A DNA stretch of 64,000 nucleotides from the NCBI RefSeq assembly GCF_900177645.1, contig NZ_FXAO01000003.1, positions 62,001 through 126,000 on the forward strand. Direction: 5' to 3'. The translations under genes and the position numbers were made by a program. Source of the DNA: Arenibacter troitsensis (GTDB taxonomy: Bacteria; Bacteroidota; Bacteroidia; Flavobacteriales; Flavobacteriaceae). Shown here piece by piece: positions 1 to 9,265 of this stretch; the stretch's first letter is position 1; the number at the start of each line of letters is the position of its first letter. The notes beneath the pieces are model-generated. The model was given only the letters and a program-made list of their open reading frames with translations. It ran no database searches and was not told the DNA's origin.

Positions 1-149
1 GGGTCGGTATGTTTGTAGAGGTCAATTGGCTGAACAAATAGATAGTAGGATAATATTTTCATCAGTTTGTAAAATGTGACAGGGAATAATTTAATTTTAA
101 TAATGATGAGGCAAAATACTCACAACCAATTTAAACTTTAGATCTAAGT

Positions 150-1814
150 ATGAATCTTATAAAACAAAGTATTGGCGCTTTAATACCCTTATTCTTGACT
201 ATGGTGGTTATTTCTGGATGTAGCACGGATGATACTGGGAGCGTTGATGTTGAACCAGCTATTGTACTCTCCACGAAATCCCTGACCCTATCAGAAAACG
301 GTAGTGGTACTTTAACGTTATCCATTGTCCCATCTAAGGAAACTGCATGGGAAATTGCCTCCAAACCGGATTGGGTTTCTATTAATCTGCTTTCTGGTAC
401 TTTTACGGCAGAAGCTATAGTGTTGAATATATACCCTATCACTGAAGGGTTAAATTCTGGTGATTATGACGGGCTTATTAAAATAACGTCCAATGGCCTT
501 GAAGCCGAAGTAAATGTGACTTTGAACATTGGGGAAAAGGCCTCCATGAGTTCGTCCGAAAGTAGCCTCATTTTTGGCTACTTCGAAGACAATAAAAGCT
601 TTTATATAAAAAATGAAGGGAATGTCGCTATGGATTGGAGCGCCTCCATAGCAGAATCCTATATTACTTTAATTCCACAAACTTCCAATTTATCCCCAGG
701 AGATTCCATTAAGGTCAATGCCGAGCTGAACAGAAGTTCATTACCGACCACTGTCCAAGATTTGGAATTATCTATTACTAGCAATAAGGGTCAAACGATT
801 AAAATACCGCTTACTTATAAAAATTATAAGGAAGAAAAATGGTTGATAGATGGAGAAATAGTGGATGCGGAATTTAATAGAATACATGATGAATTGATAG
901 TAGTGTCAACAGGACCCAATGAGATTCGCAAGTTCGACCCCGCGACCAAGAGTATGGAAACACTACAATTGAATATGACCCCTACTTGCCTTTCAGTAAG
1001 CATGGATGGAAATTTTGCTGTAGTGGGGCACGATGCCCGAATGTCCTATATTGATTTAAATACGATGCAATTACTTAATATTTTTGATGTAGCCACCGAT
1101 GTTTTCGACATTGTCCTGGCACCCAACAACTGGGCTTATGCATTTCCTAGGTCCGGACAGTGGGAAAGGATACACTGTGTGGATTTGACCACTGGGGTAG
1201 AAACTATCTCCACAGGCAATCAGATACGAGAAGGGACCAAGGCCAAGTTACACCCTTCTGGCAATTTCATTTATGGATCGGATAACGGTGTTTCCCCCTC
1301 CGATGTAGAGAAATATGACATTACTGCTGGAACGGCCCAATATCTATATGATTCACCCTATCATGGGGATTATTCCTTTGATGGCAATATTTGGATATCC
1401 GACTCCGGTGATAAATTGGTTTCGAGAAGTAGAAATATATTTAAATTAACAGAAGACCAAGCTACCGATATTCGTTATTATGGACAATTATTGGGAAATC
1501 AGAGAATAGCCACCTTGGATATCCATACAATGGCCAATAAAATTTATGCTGTAATGGAAACGGGTACTATTTATCAGGAAGTACCCTCCAATACCATCCA
1601 AATATTTGATGCAGAATACCATGAAATGACTGGGACCGTTTCTTTGCCGGGATATTTGGTGCCGGATGGCAATGGAGATGGCACAATGTACGATTCCCAG
1701 GCACATTTTGGCTTTTTTAATAATGCGGGTTCTGCTTTTTATTCGCTGTTAAAAGCTCCCGAAGAGGCTGGTTTGGTGAGTGAATGGAGTTTGGCCACGG
1801 TCCTATTGGATTAA
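150..1814 (+). CDS. Exported lipoprotein, BACON-like domain plus beta-propeller
   Basis: The N-terminus is a lipoprotein signal (hydrophobic stretch ending VISGC), so the product is probably anchored to the outer membrane. Residues about 35-130 (ILSTKSLTLSENGSGTL, KPDWVSI) resemble a BACON-type beta-sandwich, and a second sandwich (FGYFEDNKSFYIKNEGN, then PLTYKN) follows to about residue 230. The rest reads as a YncE/YVTN-like beta-propeller, with short repeated segments such as IRKFDPATKSMETL and YIDLNTMQLLNIFD. BACON domains in this phylum often sit on cell-surface carbohydrate-binding proteins, but no catalytic motif is visible and no polysaccharide-utilisation genes adjoin, so the function is open. 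It is a stand-alone gene and the ATG at 150 is the natural start for the signal peptide. Confidence 0.75.
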   Translation: MNLIKQSIGALIPLFLTMVVISGCSTDDTGSVDVEPAIVLSTKSLTLSENGSGTLTLSIVPSKETAWEIASKPDWVSINLLSGTFTAEAIVLNIYPITEGLNSGDYDGLIKITSNGLEAEVNVTLNIGEKASMSSSESSLIFGYFEDNKSFYIKNEGNVAMDWSASIAESYITLIPQTSNLSPGDSIKVNAELNRSSLPTTVQDLELSITSNKGQTIKIPLTYKNYKEEKWLIDGEIVDAEFNRIHDELIVVSTGPNEIRKFDPATKSMETLQLNMTPTCLSVSMDGNFAVVGHDARMSYIDLNTMQLLNIFDVATDVFDIVLAPNNWAYAFPRSGQWERIHCVDLTTGVETISTGNQIREGTKAKLHPSGNFIYGSDNGVSPSDVEKYDITAGTAQYLYDSPYHGDYSFDGNIWISDSGDKLVSRSRNIFKLTEDQATDIRYYGQLLGNQRIATLDIHTMANKIYAVMETGTIYQEVPSNTIQIFDAEYHEMTGTVSLPGYLVPDGNGDGTMYDSQAHFGFFNNAGSAFYSLLKAPEEAGLVSEWSLATVLLD

Positions 1815-2557
1815 AATGGACGATACCTAAATTCACAGCCATGCCATTTTAGTGGGGCCAAGTTGCTTGGTTTGGAGAAGGTCTAATAATGAATAATGGG
1901 AGTTATGCAGTACAAACATGCCCAAATTCCCCGTACTTCTTCAACTTGCGTATGGCGGTGCCTACATGCTTTTAAAAGATTTTGTCAGGTGGCTTACGTC
2001 CGAATAGCCCAATTTCCTGACAATTTCAGTGAGTATAAAATTGGAATTCAATTAACGAATTTCAATAAACAAATTTCCACTAATTTCAACCTTGCCTTAA
2101 CAATCTATACCTAATAATATACTATAAAATTGGTTTTTCTTATCTTTATAAAAAGTAAGGCAAGATTATTTTTTTATACGCTGTGATTTCCTATTTATTT
2201 TGGGATATTTTAATGTTTTGTATCCTGAAAAAGGCGAAAGCTTTAAAGTCATTTTCGATTCAACCATATTACCATTGAAGAAATTAAATTGAGCTCCGTT
2301 TAATTCTTTTGGTATAAAGGATATCCGTAATAGAAAAACTATCAATATCCAGAAAAGATAAATTTTCAGAGCCACTGTATAAGACCATAGCTCGGTAATA
2401 GATTACTATCTTTTTTTTGAAAAGAGCCATTATGTATAATTTCCACGTATATTGAATTATAACGATACTATCTAAAAGTAAGGTGTCCGATGCCGGTAAC
2501 GCAATGAATCTGTAGGGCATGTTCATAGAATTAAATAAAAAACCCCACGGAAAGAGT
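1815..2557. other. Gene-poor intergenic stretch
   Basis: About 740 bases between the propeller lipoprotein and the oxidoreductase gene. No convincing gene. A 29-codon plus-strand frame starts at the ATG near 1918 (MPKFPVLLQLAYGGAYMLL...) and looks protein-like, but nothing upstream extends it, so it may be a remnant. Much of the rest is AT-rich without clear hairpins. Confidence 0.4.
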
Positions 2558-3532
2558 ATGAAGGATTTTGAGCCCATTAACAGAGCCTACAACAGTGTAT
2601 TTCGACCCGATGAACTGAGCATTGGAATATCAATGCCTATAGAGTATTATGATCAGGGATTAATGCCCACCATGGAGCATCATTTGGAACGCGTGGAATT
2701 AATGGAAGAATTGGGCTTCAAGGCACTATGGATTCGCGATGTACCCTTTAATGTACCCTCTTTTGGCGATTCGGGCCAAATGTACGATCCCTTTACTTAC
2801 TTGGGATTTTTGGCAGCCAAAACCACAAAAATAGCATTGGGTGTTTCCAGTATCGCTTTGCCATTACACCATCCGGCACATGTAGCAAAATCCGCTGCCA
2901 CCATAGATCAATTATCAGGTGGAAGGTTGCTTTTAGGTGTGGCTTCCGGCGATCGATTTGATGAATATCCGGCCATGGGCATAGAATATGAAAACCGTGG
3001 GGAATTGTTTCGGGAAGCCTTTCAATACGTTCGAAAGGCACAACAGAGCTACCCTAAATTGGTAACCAAAAATTTTGGCGTTTTAAAAGGGGATATAGAT
3101 ATACTACCAAAAGCTAAAAGCCATAAAATCCCCTTATTGATGACCGGCTTTAGTCAGCAGTCCTTGGAGTGGAATGCCAAAAACGCAAATGGGTGGATGT
3201 ACTACCCCAGGGATCCCGTGCAACAGAAATATAGAATTGAGGAATGGCGGGCATTGGTTGCTGAAACATGTATATTTGACAAGCCTTTTATGCAACCTTT
3301 ATATGTGGATCTTCAGGAAGACGATAATTTTATGCCACAACCTATTCATTTGGGCTTTAGGACGGGAGCCAATTATTTGAATACCTATTTGCACCATTTA
3401 CAATCTATTGGGGTAAACCATGTAAGTTTAAATCTAAGGTTCAATTCCAATGGTATGGAACGCACCTTGGAGCGCCTGGCAGAAAAAGTATTGCCAGAAT
3501 TTCAGAAGAATATGAAGTCGGCAAAAATATAA
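2558..3532 (+). CDS. LLM-class flavin-dependent oxidoreductase
   Basis: A luciferase-like monooxygenase family protein of about 324 residues. Such enzymes are TIM barrels that use reduced flavin (FMNH2 or F420H2) to oxidise small organic molecules. Family features include the opening LSIGISMPIEYY, the stretch ELGFKALWIRDVPF, the barrel motif HPAHVAKSAATIDQLSGGRLLLGVASGD and the later PLLMTGFSQQSLEW. The in-frame ATG at 2519 would add 13 residues. The ATG at 2558 was preferred because it is preceded by GGAAAGAG and because the family usually starts shortly before the PINRAYN segment. The gene stands alone and its substrate cannot be read from the sequence. Confidence 0.85.
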   Translation: MKDFEPINRAYNSVFRPDELSIGISMPIEYYDQGLMPTMEHHLERVELMEELGFKALWIRDVPFNVPSFGDSGQMYDPFTYLGFLAAKTTKIALGVSSIALPLHHPAHVAKSAATIDQLSGGRLLLGVASGDRFDEYPAMGIEYENRGELFREAFQYVRKAQQSYPKLVTKNFGVLKGDIDILPKAKSHKIPLLMTGFSQQSLEWNAKNANGWMYYPRDPVQQKYRIEEWRALVAETCIFDKPFMQPLYVDLQEDDNFMPQPIHLGFRTGANYLNTYLHHLQSIGVNHVSLNLRFNSNGMERTLERLAEKVLPEFQKNMKSAKI

Positions 3533-4297
3533 TGGGCAAAGCCATAGTTGGAAGTGGATAGTCCATATATAAATGTAACCTCCGTTTTGGCTAGCGCTTT
3601 TGATTAAGGAATCCAGGAAGATGGAAGAATCCGTACTAAATTAATTTCCGGATATAGGAAAATCACCCTTGAACTCATTTACAAATAGTTCCAAACTGTA
3701 TCACTTTTCCGGAGATCCAAAAATGTACTCATCAAATATTAAGGTATTAAACCTCAAGACAAGCCCTGAACCCTACAATAGGAATCGACCCAAGGGGGGA
3801 GGTATTATTTTAGATCCCACCGAAAAAGGCGGGATTAGTTCAACTTGCAATTTTCAATGCGTCTTACCGACATTTCAAAATTGAGTTACGATAATAATTA
3901 TTCTTATTCACTTAAAAGAATAAGGTATTCCCTGATTTTATAAAATTCATTTACTTCCTATCAACATCGTTGTAACTTTAACGTGAGTTCTATGCATTCC
4001 AAATATGCAACTTAATCGGCATTGATTGAACCTTATGCCAACTTTGAGGTTGCTGGGTATTCATTTTTAAGTTCCAGTGCTGATTTTCAGGTGGCCATTG
4101 GTCAATGAAATAGTCACGTTAGCGCCCGTGCTACGGCAGTAAATAATAATTTGAACGATGAGTTTTCACTAATTTCCGTTTTACCTCGGATAAAGACTCG
4201 GCTTCGTGCACCGGCGGCCGATCTTTTTAGATAATTTGGACATATATTGCTAGTCGTATATGCAAACCCAAAATTTTGTAAATTCGTTCTAAGCTAT
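3533..4297. other. Intergenic stretch with one dispersed repeat
   Basis: About 765 bases without a gene. It contains a minus-strand copy of a dispersed hairpin repeat (3741-3887, listed separately). The remainder shows no sustained reading frame or recognisable RNA. Confidence 0.45.
3741..3887 (-). repeat. Dispersed hairpin repeat R1, full copy
   Basis: Read on the minus strand this copy runs AACTCAATTTTG...GTAAGACGC...AGTTGAACTAATCCCGCC, then CGGTGGGATCT, then GGGTCGATTCC and GGGTTCAGGGCTTG. The same blocks in the same order occur as a left half at 26566-26657 and a right half at 31401-31503. The central AATCCCGCC/GGYGGGATC can pair as a hairpin, so a copy may also act as a terminator. No open reading frame is conserved. 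It is a species- or genus-level repeat of unknown origin. Confidence 0.7.
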
Positions 4298-5152
4298 ATG
4301 ACAAGGGATATTATAGATATAAACGACTTTATTATTTTGGTAGAAGAAGCCAAAGTAAGTGAAGCTACCATAGATTCATGTTTCTTTGAAGAGCCTTTAA
4401 TCGCAGTTGCTTTTTATGGTTCAGGCAATGTTGATTTAAAAGTAAAATATGGTGAAAAACAAAAAGAATTCAATTACACCAAGGGATTGGCACTTTCTTT
4501 TTACGCCGATGATAAGGTAGAATTTATACATACGGTTTCCTCCTCCAAGCCCTTGGAATGCTTGGTTATTGCCACTTCCATAAAAGCATTGGATAAACTC
4601 CCCAATCAAGAAGGCGAAATATTTGGGGAAATGTTGGCACAGTTGGTGAACCCTTCGGATCACTATGTTGAGGGACCACATTTTATTATGACTCCGGAAA
4701 TGCAAGCCATTGTTGATGGTTTGTTTCATATTCAATACGAAGGAAAAACCAAAATGATGTTTTTCCGAAGTCAGATAACAACTTTGCTGTCCCATTTTTT
4801 TGGTCAATTGGCCAGCTTGAAAACGGAAAAAATAAGCGTTGAGGAACGAGGCCAGCTTAATCAGGCCAAAGATATTCTATTGAAGAATATTGATAACCCG
4901 CCTTCCTTAAACGAACTTTCCAAACAAATTGGGTTAAATACCTTTAAACTAAAAAAAGACTTTAAGGCATATTTTGGCGTTCCCGTATTCAAATATCTTC
5001 AAAACGAACGATTGACCTTGGCCCATAAATTGATCAGAAATCAGGATGCTACGGTACAGGAAGCTGCCTGGCATGTAGGCTATGATAGTCTAAGTTCATT
5101 TTCCAACGCTTTTGAGAAAAAATTCGGCTATAGACCTAGTCAGATCAAGTAA
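4298..5152 (+). CDS. AraC-family transcriptional regulator
   Basis: A 284-residue protein whose last 100 residues form the double helix-turn-helix of AraC/XylS regulators: PSLNELSKQIGLNTFKLKKDFK, then TVQEAAWHVGYDSLSSFSNAF and the closing FEKKFGYRPSQIK. The N-terminal 180 residues form a predicted beta-rich sensory part without a recognisable ligand motif. An upstream TTG at 4247 is in frame, but the ATG at 4298 gives a more natural start. It lies 92 bases upstream of a co-directional three-gene run (DUF5367-like, DUF1772, NmrA-like) and is the obvious candidate regulator of it. That link is inferred from position only. Confidence 0.88.
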   Translation: MTRDIIDINDFIILVEEAKVSEATIDSCFFEEPLIAVAFYGSGNVDLKVKYGEKQKEFNYTKGLALSFYADDKVEFIHTVSSSKPLECLVIATSIKALDKLPNQEGEIFGEMLAQLVNPSDHYVEGPHFIMTPEMQAIVDGLFHIQYEGKTKMMFFRSQITTLLSHFFGQLASLKTEKISVEERGQLNQAKDILLKNIDNPPSLNELSKQIGLNTFKLKKDFKAYFGVPVFKYLQNERLTLAHKLIRNQDATVQEAAWHVGYDSLSSFSNAFEKKFGYRPSQIK

Positions 5153-5244
5153 ATTCCTTTTCGAACAAATCTTACTCCATTTGGGACAACCCGTCCTGAG
5201 CGCACTCCAATAATTTTGGCATGTAACTTTAAAAAATAAAAGTC

Positions 5245-5646
5245 ATGAAAATGAAACGCGCACTGCTTATCGGAATAATCATTTGGATTATTGCCATCCT
5301 TTTTTATTCAGTTTCTTATAGTATACCCATCATGGAAAATATGGAGACTCAGGCAAATCTTGTATTGTTTGTTGTGGTGATACCTTTGGTCTGGTTTGGA
5401 AGCTCTTTCTACTACAAAAAGGACCTCCAAACCCATGGATATCTGGTGGGACAAACCATGTTATTGACTGCTGTTATATTGGACGCTTTAATCACGGTCC
5501 CCTTCTTTGTAATCCCAAAAGGAGGTAGTCATTTTAGCTTTTTTACCTCCTTGGGATTCTGGATCATAGCAGCCGAGTTTTTATTGGTATCCGTATTGTA
5601 CTGGTATACCCGTGTATACCCAAAAACTAAACTTCTAAAGAATTAA
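5245..5646 (+). CDS. Small four-helix membrane protein, DUF5367-like
   Basis: A 133-residue integral membrane protein with four predicted transmembrane helices (about residues 5-27, 38-57, 68-90 and 100-122) and a short basic tail ending KTKLLKN. The pattern of short loops and a Phe-rich third helix resembles DUF5367 proteins, which have no assigned biochemical role. It is the first gene of a three-gene run downstream of the AraC regulator and ends 4 bases before the next start, so co-transcription is very likely. Confidence 0.7.
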   Translation: MKMKRALLIGIIIWIIAILFYSVSYSIPIMENMETQANLVLFVVVIPLVWFGSSFYYKKDLQTHGYLVGQTMLLTAVILDALITVPFFVIPKGGSHFSFFTSLGFWIIAAEFLLVSVLYWYTRVYPKTKLLKN

Positions 5647-5650
5647 GGCC

Positions 5651-6160
5651 ATGGATATAACACTTGAAACTATTTTAATCAGTGTATTGATACTATTGAC
5701 CGGTCTATCGGCGGGACTGTGCTTTACCTGGACCAATGCCATTACCCCTGGAATTGGAAGGTTGGATGACCAGGTCTATTTATTGTCCTTTCAACAAATG
5801 AACAGAACTATAATAAATCCCCTGTTCTTTGTGGTGTTCTTTGGTCCTTCCATACTCGGGTTTATCTGTTTGTATTGGTTCAAAGGAAGTCCGGCAACAC
5901 TTGTGTGGCTATTGGCTTCGGCCACAGCAACCTACTTCTTTGGAGTGGTGCTGGTCACCATTTTCGGGAATGTCCCTTTAAATGAGATGCTGGATAAAAT
6001 AGACTTAAATACGGCAAGTAAAAATGAATTGGGACAATTGAGGGAGAACTTTGAACTAAAATGGAATCGTTTGCACCTTATTAGGACCATCACCTCGGTT
6101 ATTTCCTTTCTCCTTCTCCTATTGGCATTAATACAGACTACTAAGAACAGTATTCAATAG
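5651..6160 (+). CDS. DUF1772 (anthrone oxygenase-like) membrane protein
   Basis: A 169-residue membrane protein with four predicted helices. The N-terminal helix carries GLSAGLCFTWTNAITPGIGRLDD, followed by SFQQMNRTIINPLFF and FGNVPLNEMLDKID. These are characteristic of the DUF1772 family, which includes fungal anthrone oxygenases. Bacterial members often sit beside NmrA/SDR genes and AraC or TetR regulators, as here. Start spacing of 4 bases from the upstream gene supports an operon. An oxygenase role in the bacterial protein is not established. Confidence 0.78.
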   Translation: MDITLETILISVLILLTGLSAGLCFTWTNAITPGIGRLDDQVYLLSFQQMNRTIINPLFFVVFFGPSILGFICLYWFKGSPATLVWLLASATATYFFGVVLVTIFGNVPLNEMLDKIDLNTASKNELGQLRENFELKWNRLHLIRTITSVISFLLLLLALIQTTKNSIQ

Positions 6161-6201
6161 ATATCCACAAATTCTAAACAATAATTTTAAAACAAATAAA
6201 A

Positions 6202-7041
6202 ATGAAAAACATGAGTAACATTTTAGTCATCGGCGGTACCGGAAAAACGGGCCGCAAAGTAGTAAATAGATTAATTAAGGCAGGCCATAAGGTTAGGATA
6301 GGTTCTAGATCGGCTTCCCCGGCCTTTGATTGGGAACAACCAGAAACATGGTCGGAGAGCCTACTTGGAATGGATATAGTTTATATCACCTTTCAACCAG
6401 ACCTAGCGGTTCCAGGAGCTTTGGAGGCAATAGAGGAACTGATCAGAAAAGCCAAACAATCGAGCGTAAGAAAGGTAGTGCTTTTATCCGGAAAAGGGGA
6501 GCGCGAAGCTGAACTCTGTGAACAAGTGGTGATCCACTCGGGCTTGGATTATACTATTGTTAGGGCCAGTTGGTTTAATCAAAATTTTAGTGAAAGTTTT
6601 TTCCTAGAGCCAATTTTGGAAGGCTCTGTGGCCTTGCCACAGGCAGATGTTAAAGTTCCCTACGTGGATACCGATGACATTGCCGATGTGGCTGTAGCTG
6701 CCTTGTTGAACGAAAAGCACAATGGACAGATTTACCAACTTACGGGTCCAAGACAACTTACCTTTAAAGAAGTAATTCAGGAAATTTCGGAAGCCACTGG
6801 AAGGGACATTGCATTTACGCCAATAGCCCTGTCGGCCTATACCCAGGTAATGAAGCAACAGGGAGTTCCTTCCGATTTCATTTGGCTGATAGAGTATCTG
6901 TTTACCGAGGTGTTGGGTAATCCGGACAATGCGGAAATTACCCATGATATCGAGAAGGTATTGGGAAGAAAGCCAAAGGATTTCTCGGAATATGTAAAGG
7001 AAACTGTGGCTAAAGGAGTTTGGCATCCCCAGTTTGTTTAA
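6202..7041 (+). CDS. NmrA-like NAD(P)-binding SDR-family protein
   Basis: A 279-residue atypical short-chain dehydrogenase. The N-terminus has the Rossmann motif VIGGTGKTGRKVV (TGxxG type), followed by KVRIGSRS, which suggests binding of a phosphorylated nucleotide. The middle has TIVRASWFNQNFSE and VPYVDTDDIADVAVAALL, typical of NmrA/AgnL-like proteins. The classical Tyr-x-x-x-Lys catalytic pair is not seen, so it may be a redox sensor or an atypical reductase. It is the last gene of the AraC-associated run, 41 bases after the DUF1772 gene. Confidence 0.85.
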   Translation: MKNMSNILVIGGTGKTGRKVVNRLIKAGHKVRIGSRSASPAFDWEQPETWSESLLGMDIVYITFQPDLAVPGALEAIEELIRKAKQSSVRKVVLLSGKGEREAELCEQVVIHSGLDYTIVRASWFNQNFSESFFLEPILEGSVALPQADVKVPYVDTDDIADVAVAALLNEKHNGQIYQLTGPRQLTFKEVIQEISEATGRDIAFTPIALSAYTQVMKQQGVPSDFIWLIEYLFTEVLGNPDNAEITHDIEKVLGRKPKDFSEYVKETVAKGVWHPQFV

Positions 7042-7252
7042 ATTTTACAATAAAGGGAACATTAACTATGATTTAGTGCACATTTTTGCCCATATTATGG
7101 TTGGGGGAACCATAGTCCAAAAGGCTATGTTCTTCCAATCAATGGTGCATAAATTATAACATTTATTTATTTATAGATGTTTTAATTTTAAGCCTGAACA
7201 TTCGAGATTTTGAAAAAGCAATCCAATGTAATAAATCTGAAATTTAAGAAAG

Positions 7253-7546
7253 ATGAACAAAGAGGAAAAATTAAAAATATTGCAGGCTAGTTGGGAGTTG
7301 CACAGTCAGGTTGAAACGAGTTATTTGAATAATCCCGCGAATAAAGGTGATTCGGAGTGGTTGGAAAAACAACGGCTGCTTCTCGCGGACATGGCATTAC
7401 ATTTATTGCAGACATCCATCAAACCAGGTGAAATTAAATTGGATAGAATGCGCGATAATTTACATGCCATATTAACTATAGCCGATCAGTTTTTACCTAA
7501 GGCCGATCTCAAAAAGGCAACCGAAAAATTGTACGAAAACATATAA
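7253..7546 (+). CDS. Hypothetical 97-residue protein
   Basis: Not recognised. The protein is small, charged, predicted all-helical and without signal peptide or membrane segment (ASWELHSQVETSYLNNPANK, then LADMALHLLQTS and HAILTIADQFLPKADLKKAT). It starts at a good ATG after an AAGAAAG stretch. A very short hydrophobic frame (7578-7649) and an acetyltransferase gene follow. Codon use matches the neighbours, so it is probably a real gene. Confidence 0.6.
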   Translation: MNKEEKLKILQASWELHSQVETSYLNNPANKGDSEWLEKQRLLLADMALHLLQTSIKPGEIKLDRMRDNLHAILTIADQFLPKADLKKATEKLYENI

Positions 7547-7577
7547 GGGAATTAATATTGGTGTTTTAGGATTTGGG

Positions 7578-7649
7578 ATGGCCTTTATATTGGTTTTGTT
7601 CATTTTATTGGTTAAAAAGAGTAGTTATAAATCTAGAGATGAAAATTAG
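7578..7649 (+). CDS. Possible 23-residue membrane peptide
   Basis: A short frame, MAFILVLFILLVKKSSYK plus a few residues, has one hydrophobic helix and a basic tail. Its stop overlaps the first codons of the acetyltransferase gene. The frame stays open upstream (GINIGVLGFG before the ATG), so this may be a true small membrane protein or a fragment of a longer one. Support is only hydrophobicity and the stop/start overlap. Confidence 0.25.
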   Translation: MAFILVLFILLVKKSSYKSRDEN

Positions 7650-8097
7650 AAAAGCAACAAAAGATGATGTTTTGGCAATTGTAGAAATGATTGCCGATGA
7701 TGAATTGGGAAAAACTAGGGAAGATTTCAAAATACCCCTACCAGAGGAGTATTATAAGGCTTTTGAGAATATAACCAACGATAAGAACCAGGAACTCATG
7801 GTTGTTGAAAAAGAAGTGGGCGGAGTGGTAGGCACCTTACAATTATCCTTTATCCAATACCTCACCTATCGTGGCGGTGTAAGAGCCCAGATTGAAGCGG
7901 TAAGAATTAGGAAGGATCACAGGGGAACGGGTATGGGAACCAAAATGTTTGAATGGGCCATAAGTAGGGCAAAAGAAAGAAAGGCCCATGTGTTGCAGTT
8001 GACCACGGACAAGAAAAGGCCCAAGGCAATAGCCTTTTATACAAAACTTGGGTTTAAGGACAGCCATGAGGGAATGAAGATGCATCTCCTTTATTAG
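7639..8097 (+). CDS. GNAT-family N-acetyltransferase
   Basis: A 152-residue acetyl-CoA-dependent acyltransferase. It begins with the strand MKIRKATKDDVLAIVEMI and carries the acetyl-CoA binding motif A as VRIRKDHRGTGMGTKMFEWA (R/Q-x-x-G-x-G/A). It closes with AIAFYTKLGFKDSHEGMKMHL, the typical GNAT C-terminal strand pair. The ATG at 7639 fits the family start; the frame opening at 7573 would add an unlikely 22 residues. The substrate is unknown. Confidence 0.88.
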   Translation: MKIRKATKDDVLAIVEMIADDELGKTREDFKIPLPEEYYKAFENITNDKNQELMVVEKEVGGVVGTLQLSFIQYLTYRGGVRAQIEAVRIRKDHRGTGMGTKMFEWAISRAKERKAHVLQLTTDKKRPKAIAFYTKLGFKDSHEGMKMHLLY

Positions 8098-8526
8098 AGC
8101 ATAACAAAAACTGTCGATGCGTAATAATCAGAGTATATTTTTACCTGTACTACAAGGTATTATATACCTTGAAATTAATGAACCTTTCAAGATCAAAATC
8201 TCTTTACAGACATGCAACACCATGGCTTCAGTAGCTATTTCAGTAGGCAAGGGGGTGTCTAAATCTTTATAACCATTAATCTTTGGTTCACTAACCGGCA
8301 GCGGTCAGTGAACACTACAAAACACCCACGGCTTTACAGCCGGCAATACCCGACATTTACTAGTAGTCCTTTTATTTTAATCTGTTAAATTGTAATATTC
8401 ATAGATAGAATTCCAGTCATTGTCTATTTGCTTTCATAGTTCTATTATGTACCTATACCTTTGGCTTATGAATACGTTTCAACGTTTTCGTATTAAGAAC
8501 GATTGGAACCTAAAATCATAGAGATT
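8098..8526. other. Intergenic stretch upstream of the DUF6515 gene
   Basis: About 430 bases without a gene. TACCTTTG at 8456-8463 matches the Bacteroidota -7 pattern TAnnTTTG and has a partial TTTC at 8432-8435 at the right distance, so a weak promoter for the next gene is possible. A GCCGGC-containing segment around 8290-8350 may form a hairpin. Confidence 0.35.
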
Positions 8527-9123
8527 ATGAAAGCATTTATCAGAATATCCAGTTTATCAGTTATACTTGCCATTGCCTTTGTAACAGAAGCTTCCGGGCA
8601 ATCCGTTGGCAACTCAAATTCCAAATCCAATAGGGATACCAAGACAAGCACGGTAAAGAAAACCGTCTACAATAGGGTACCAAGCACAAAGGTTACCTAT
8701 AAAACTCCAGTACGAAAAGTAGTCTCAGTGCGTTCAGTACCCGATAGAAAAGTCATTAAGTACAAGGGGCAGGATTATTATTATGCCAACAACAACTATT
8801 ATACACAATCCAGGGGGAGGTATATCGTAATTGCCCCTAAAATAGGATTCAGATTAAGTGGCTTGCCCTCAGATTATAAGCGGGTCACTTATAACAATTA
8901 CAACTATTATAATGCCCAAGGGGCATTTTATGTTCAAATAAATAATGAATATGAAGTGGTAGAGCCCGAAATTGGCACTATAGTGTACAAGCTTCCGGAC
9001 GATTATGAAAAAGTGGCTATAGATGGAATGGAATATTACGAATATGCCAGCATCCTTTATGAGAAAGTACAGATAAACGGCACTAGGGCATACGAAGTAG
9101 TAGGCTTTATAGAAATGGAATAA
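8527..9123 (+). CDS. Exported DUF6515-type protein (paralogue 1)
   Basis: A 198-residue secreted or outer-membrane-associated protein. After a signal peptide (to about ASGQ) comes a Ser/Thr/Lys-rich linker, the segment VRKVVSVRSVPDRKVIKYKG, then repeated short beta units with Tyr-Tyr-Tyr clusters (DYYYANNNYY), YIVIAPKIGFR and VVEPEIGTIVYKLP. This matches the DUF6515 pattern; function unknown. It is closely similar to the gene at 15617-16204. The start at 8527 gives a proper signal peptide, whereas the TTG at 8503 does not. A strong hairpin terminator follows. Confidence 0.75.
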   Translation: MKAFIRISSLSVILAIAFVTEASGQSVGNSNSKSNRDTKTSTVKKTVYNRVPSTKVTYKTPVRKVVSVRSVPDRKVIKYKGQDYYYANNNYYTQSRGRYIVIAPKIGFRLSGLPSDYKRVTYNNYNYYNAQGAFYVQINNEYEVVEPEIGTIVYKLPDDYEKVAIDGMEYYEYASILYEKVQINGTRAYEVVGFIEME

Positions 9124-9150
9124 AGAAGGTTAGATTGGTTGATTAGTGGG

Positions 9151-9188
9151 AAGGAGGGTAATTATGTATTGAATTATCCTCCTTTTTA
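9151..9188 (+). terminator. Rho-independent terminator after DUF6515 gene
   Basis: The inverted repeat AAGGAGGGTAATT / AATTATCCTCCTT is followed by TTTATT, just 28 bases after the stop at 9123. Confidence 0.75.
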
Positions 9189-9265
9189 TTGCGTAGTATA
9201 GGGTAGTCTATGTGTAGTTAAATAGTAAGAAAAACATATCTTAGAGGGAATAAAATAAATCCGCT

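Noticed and set aside
1896..2114. 72-codon frame after the first gene
   Set aside because: Low-complexity composition with many Cys/Thr/Asn and no start signal; it looks like chance.
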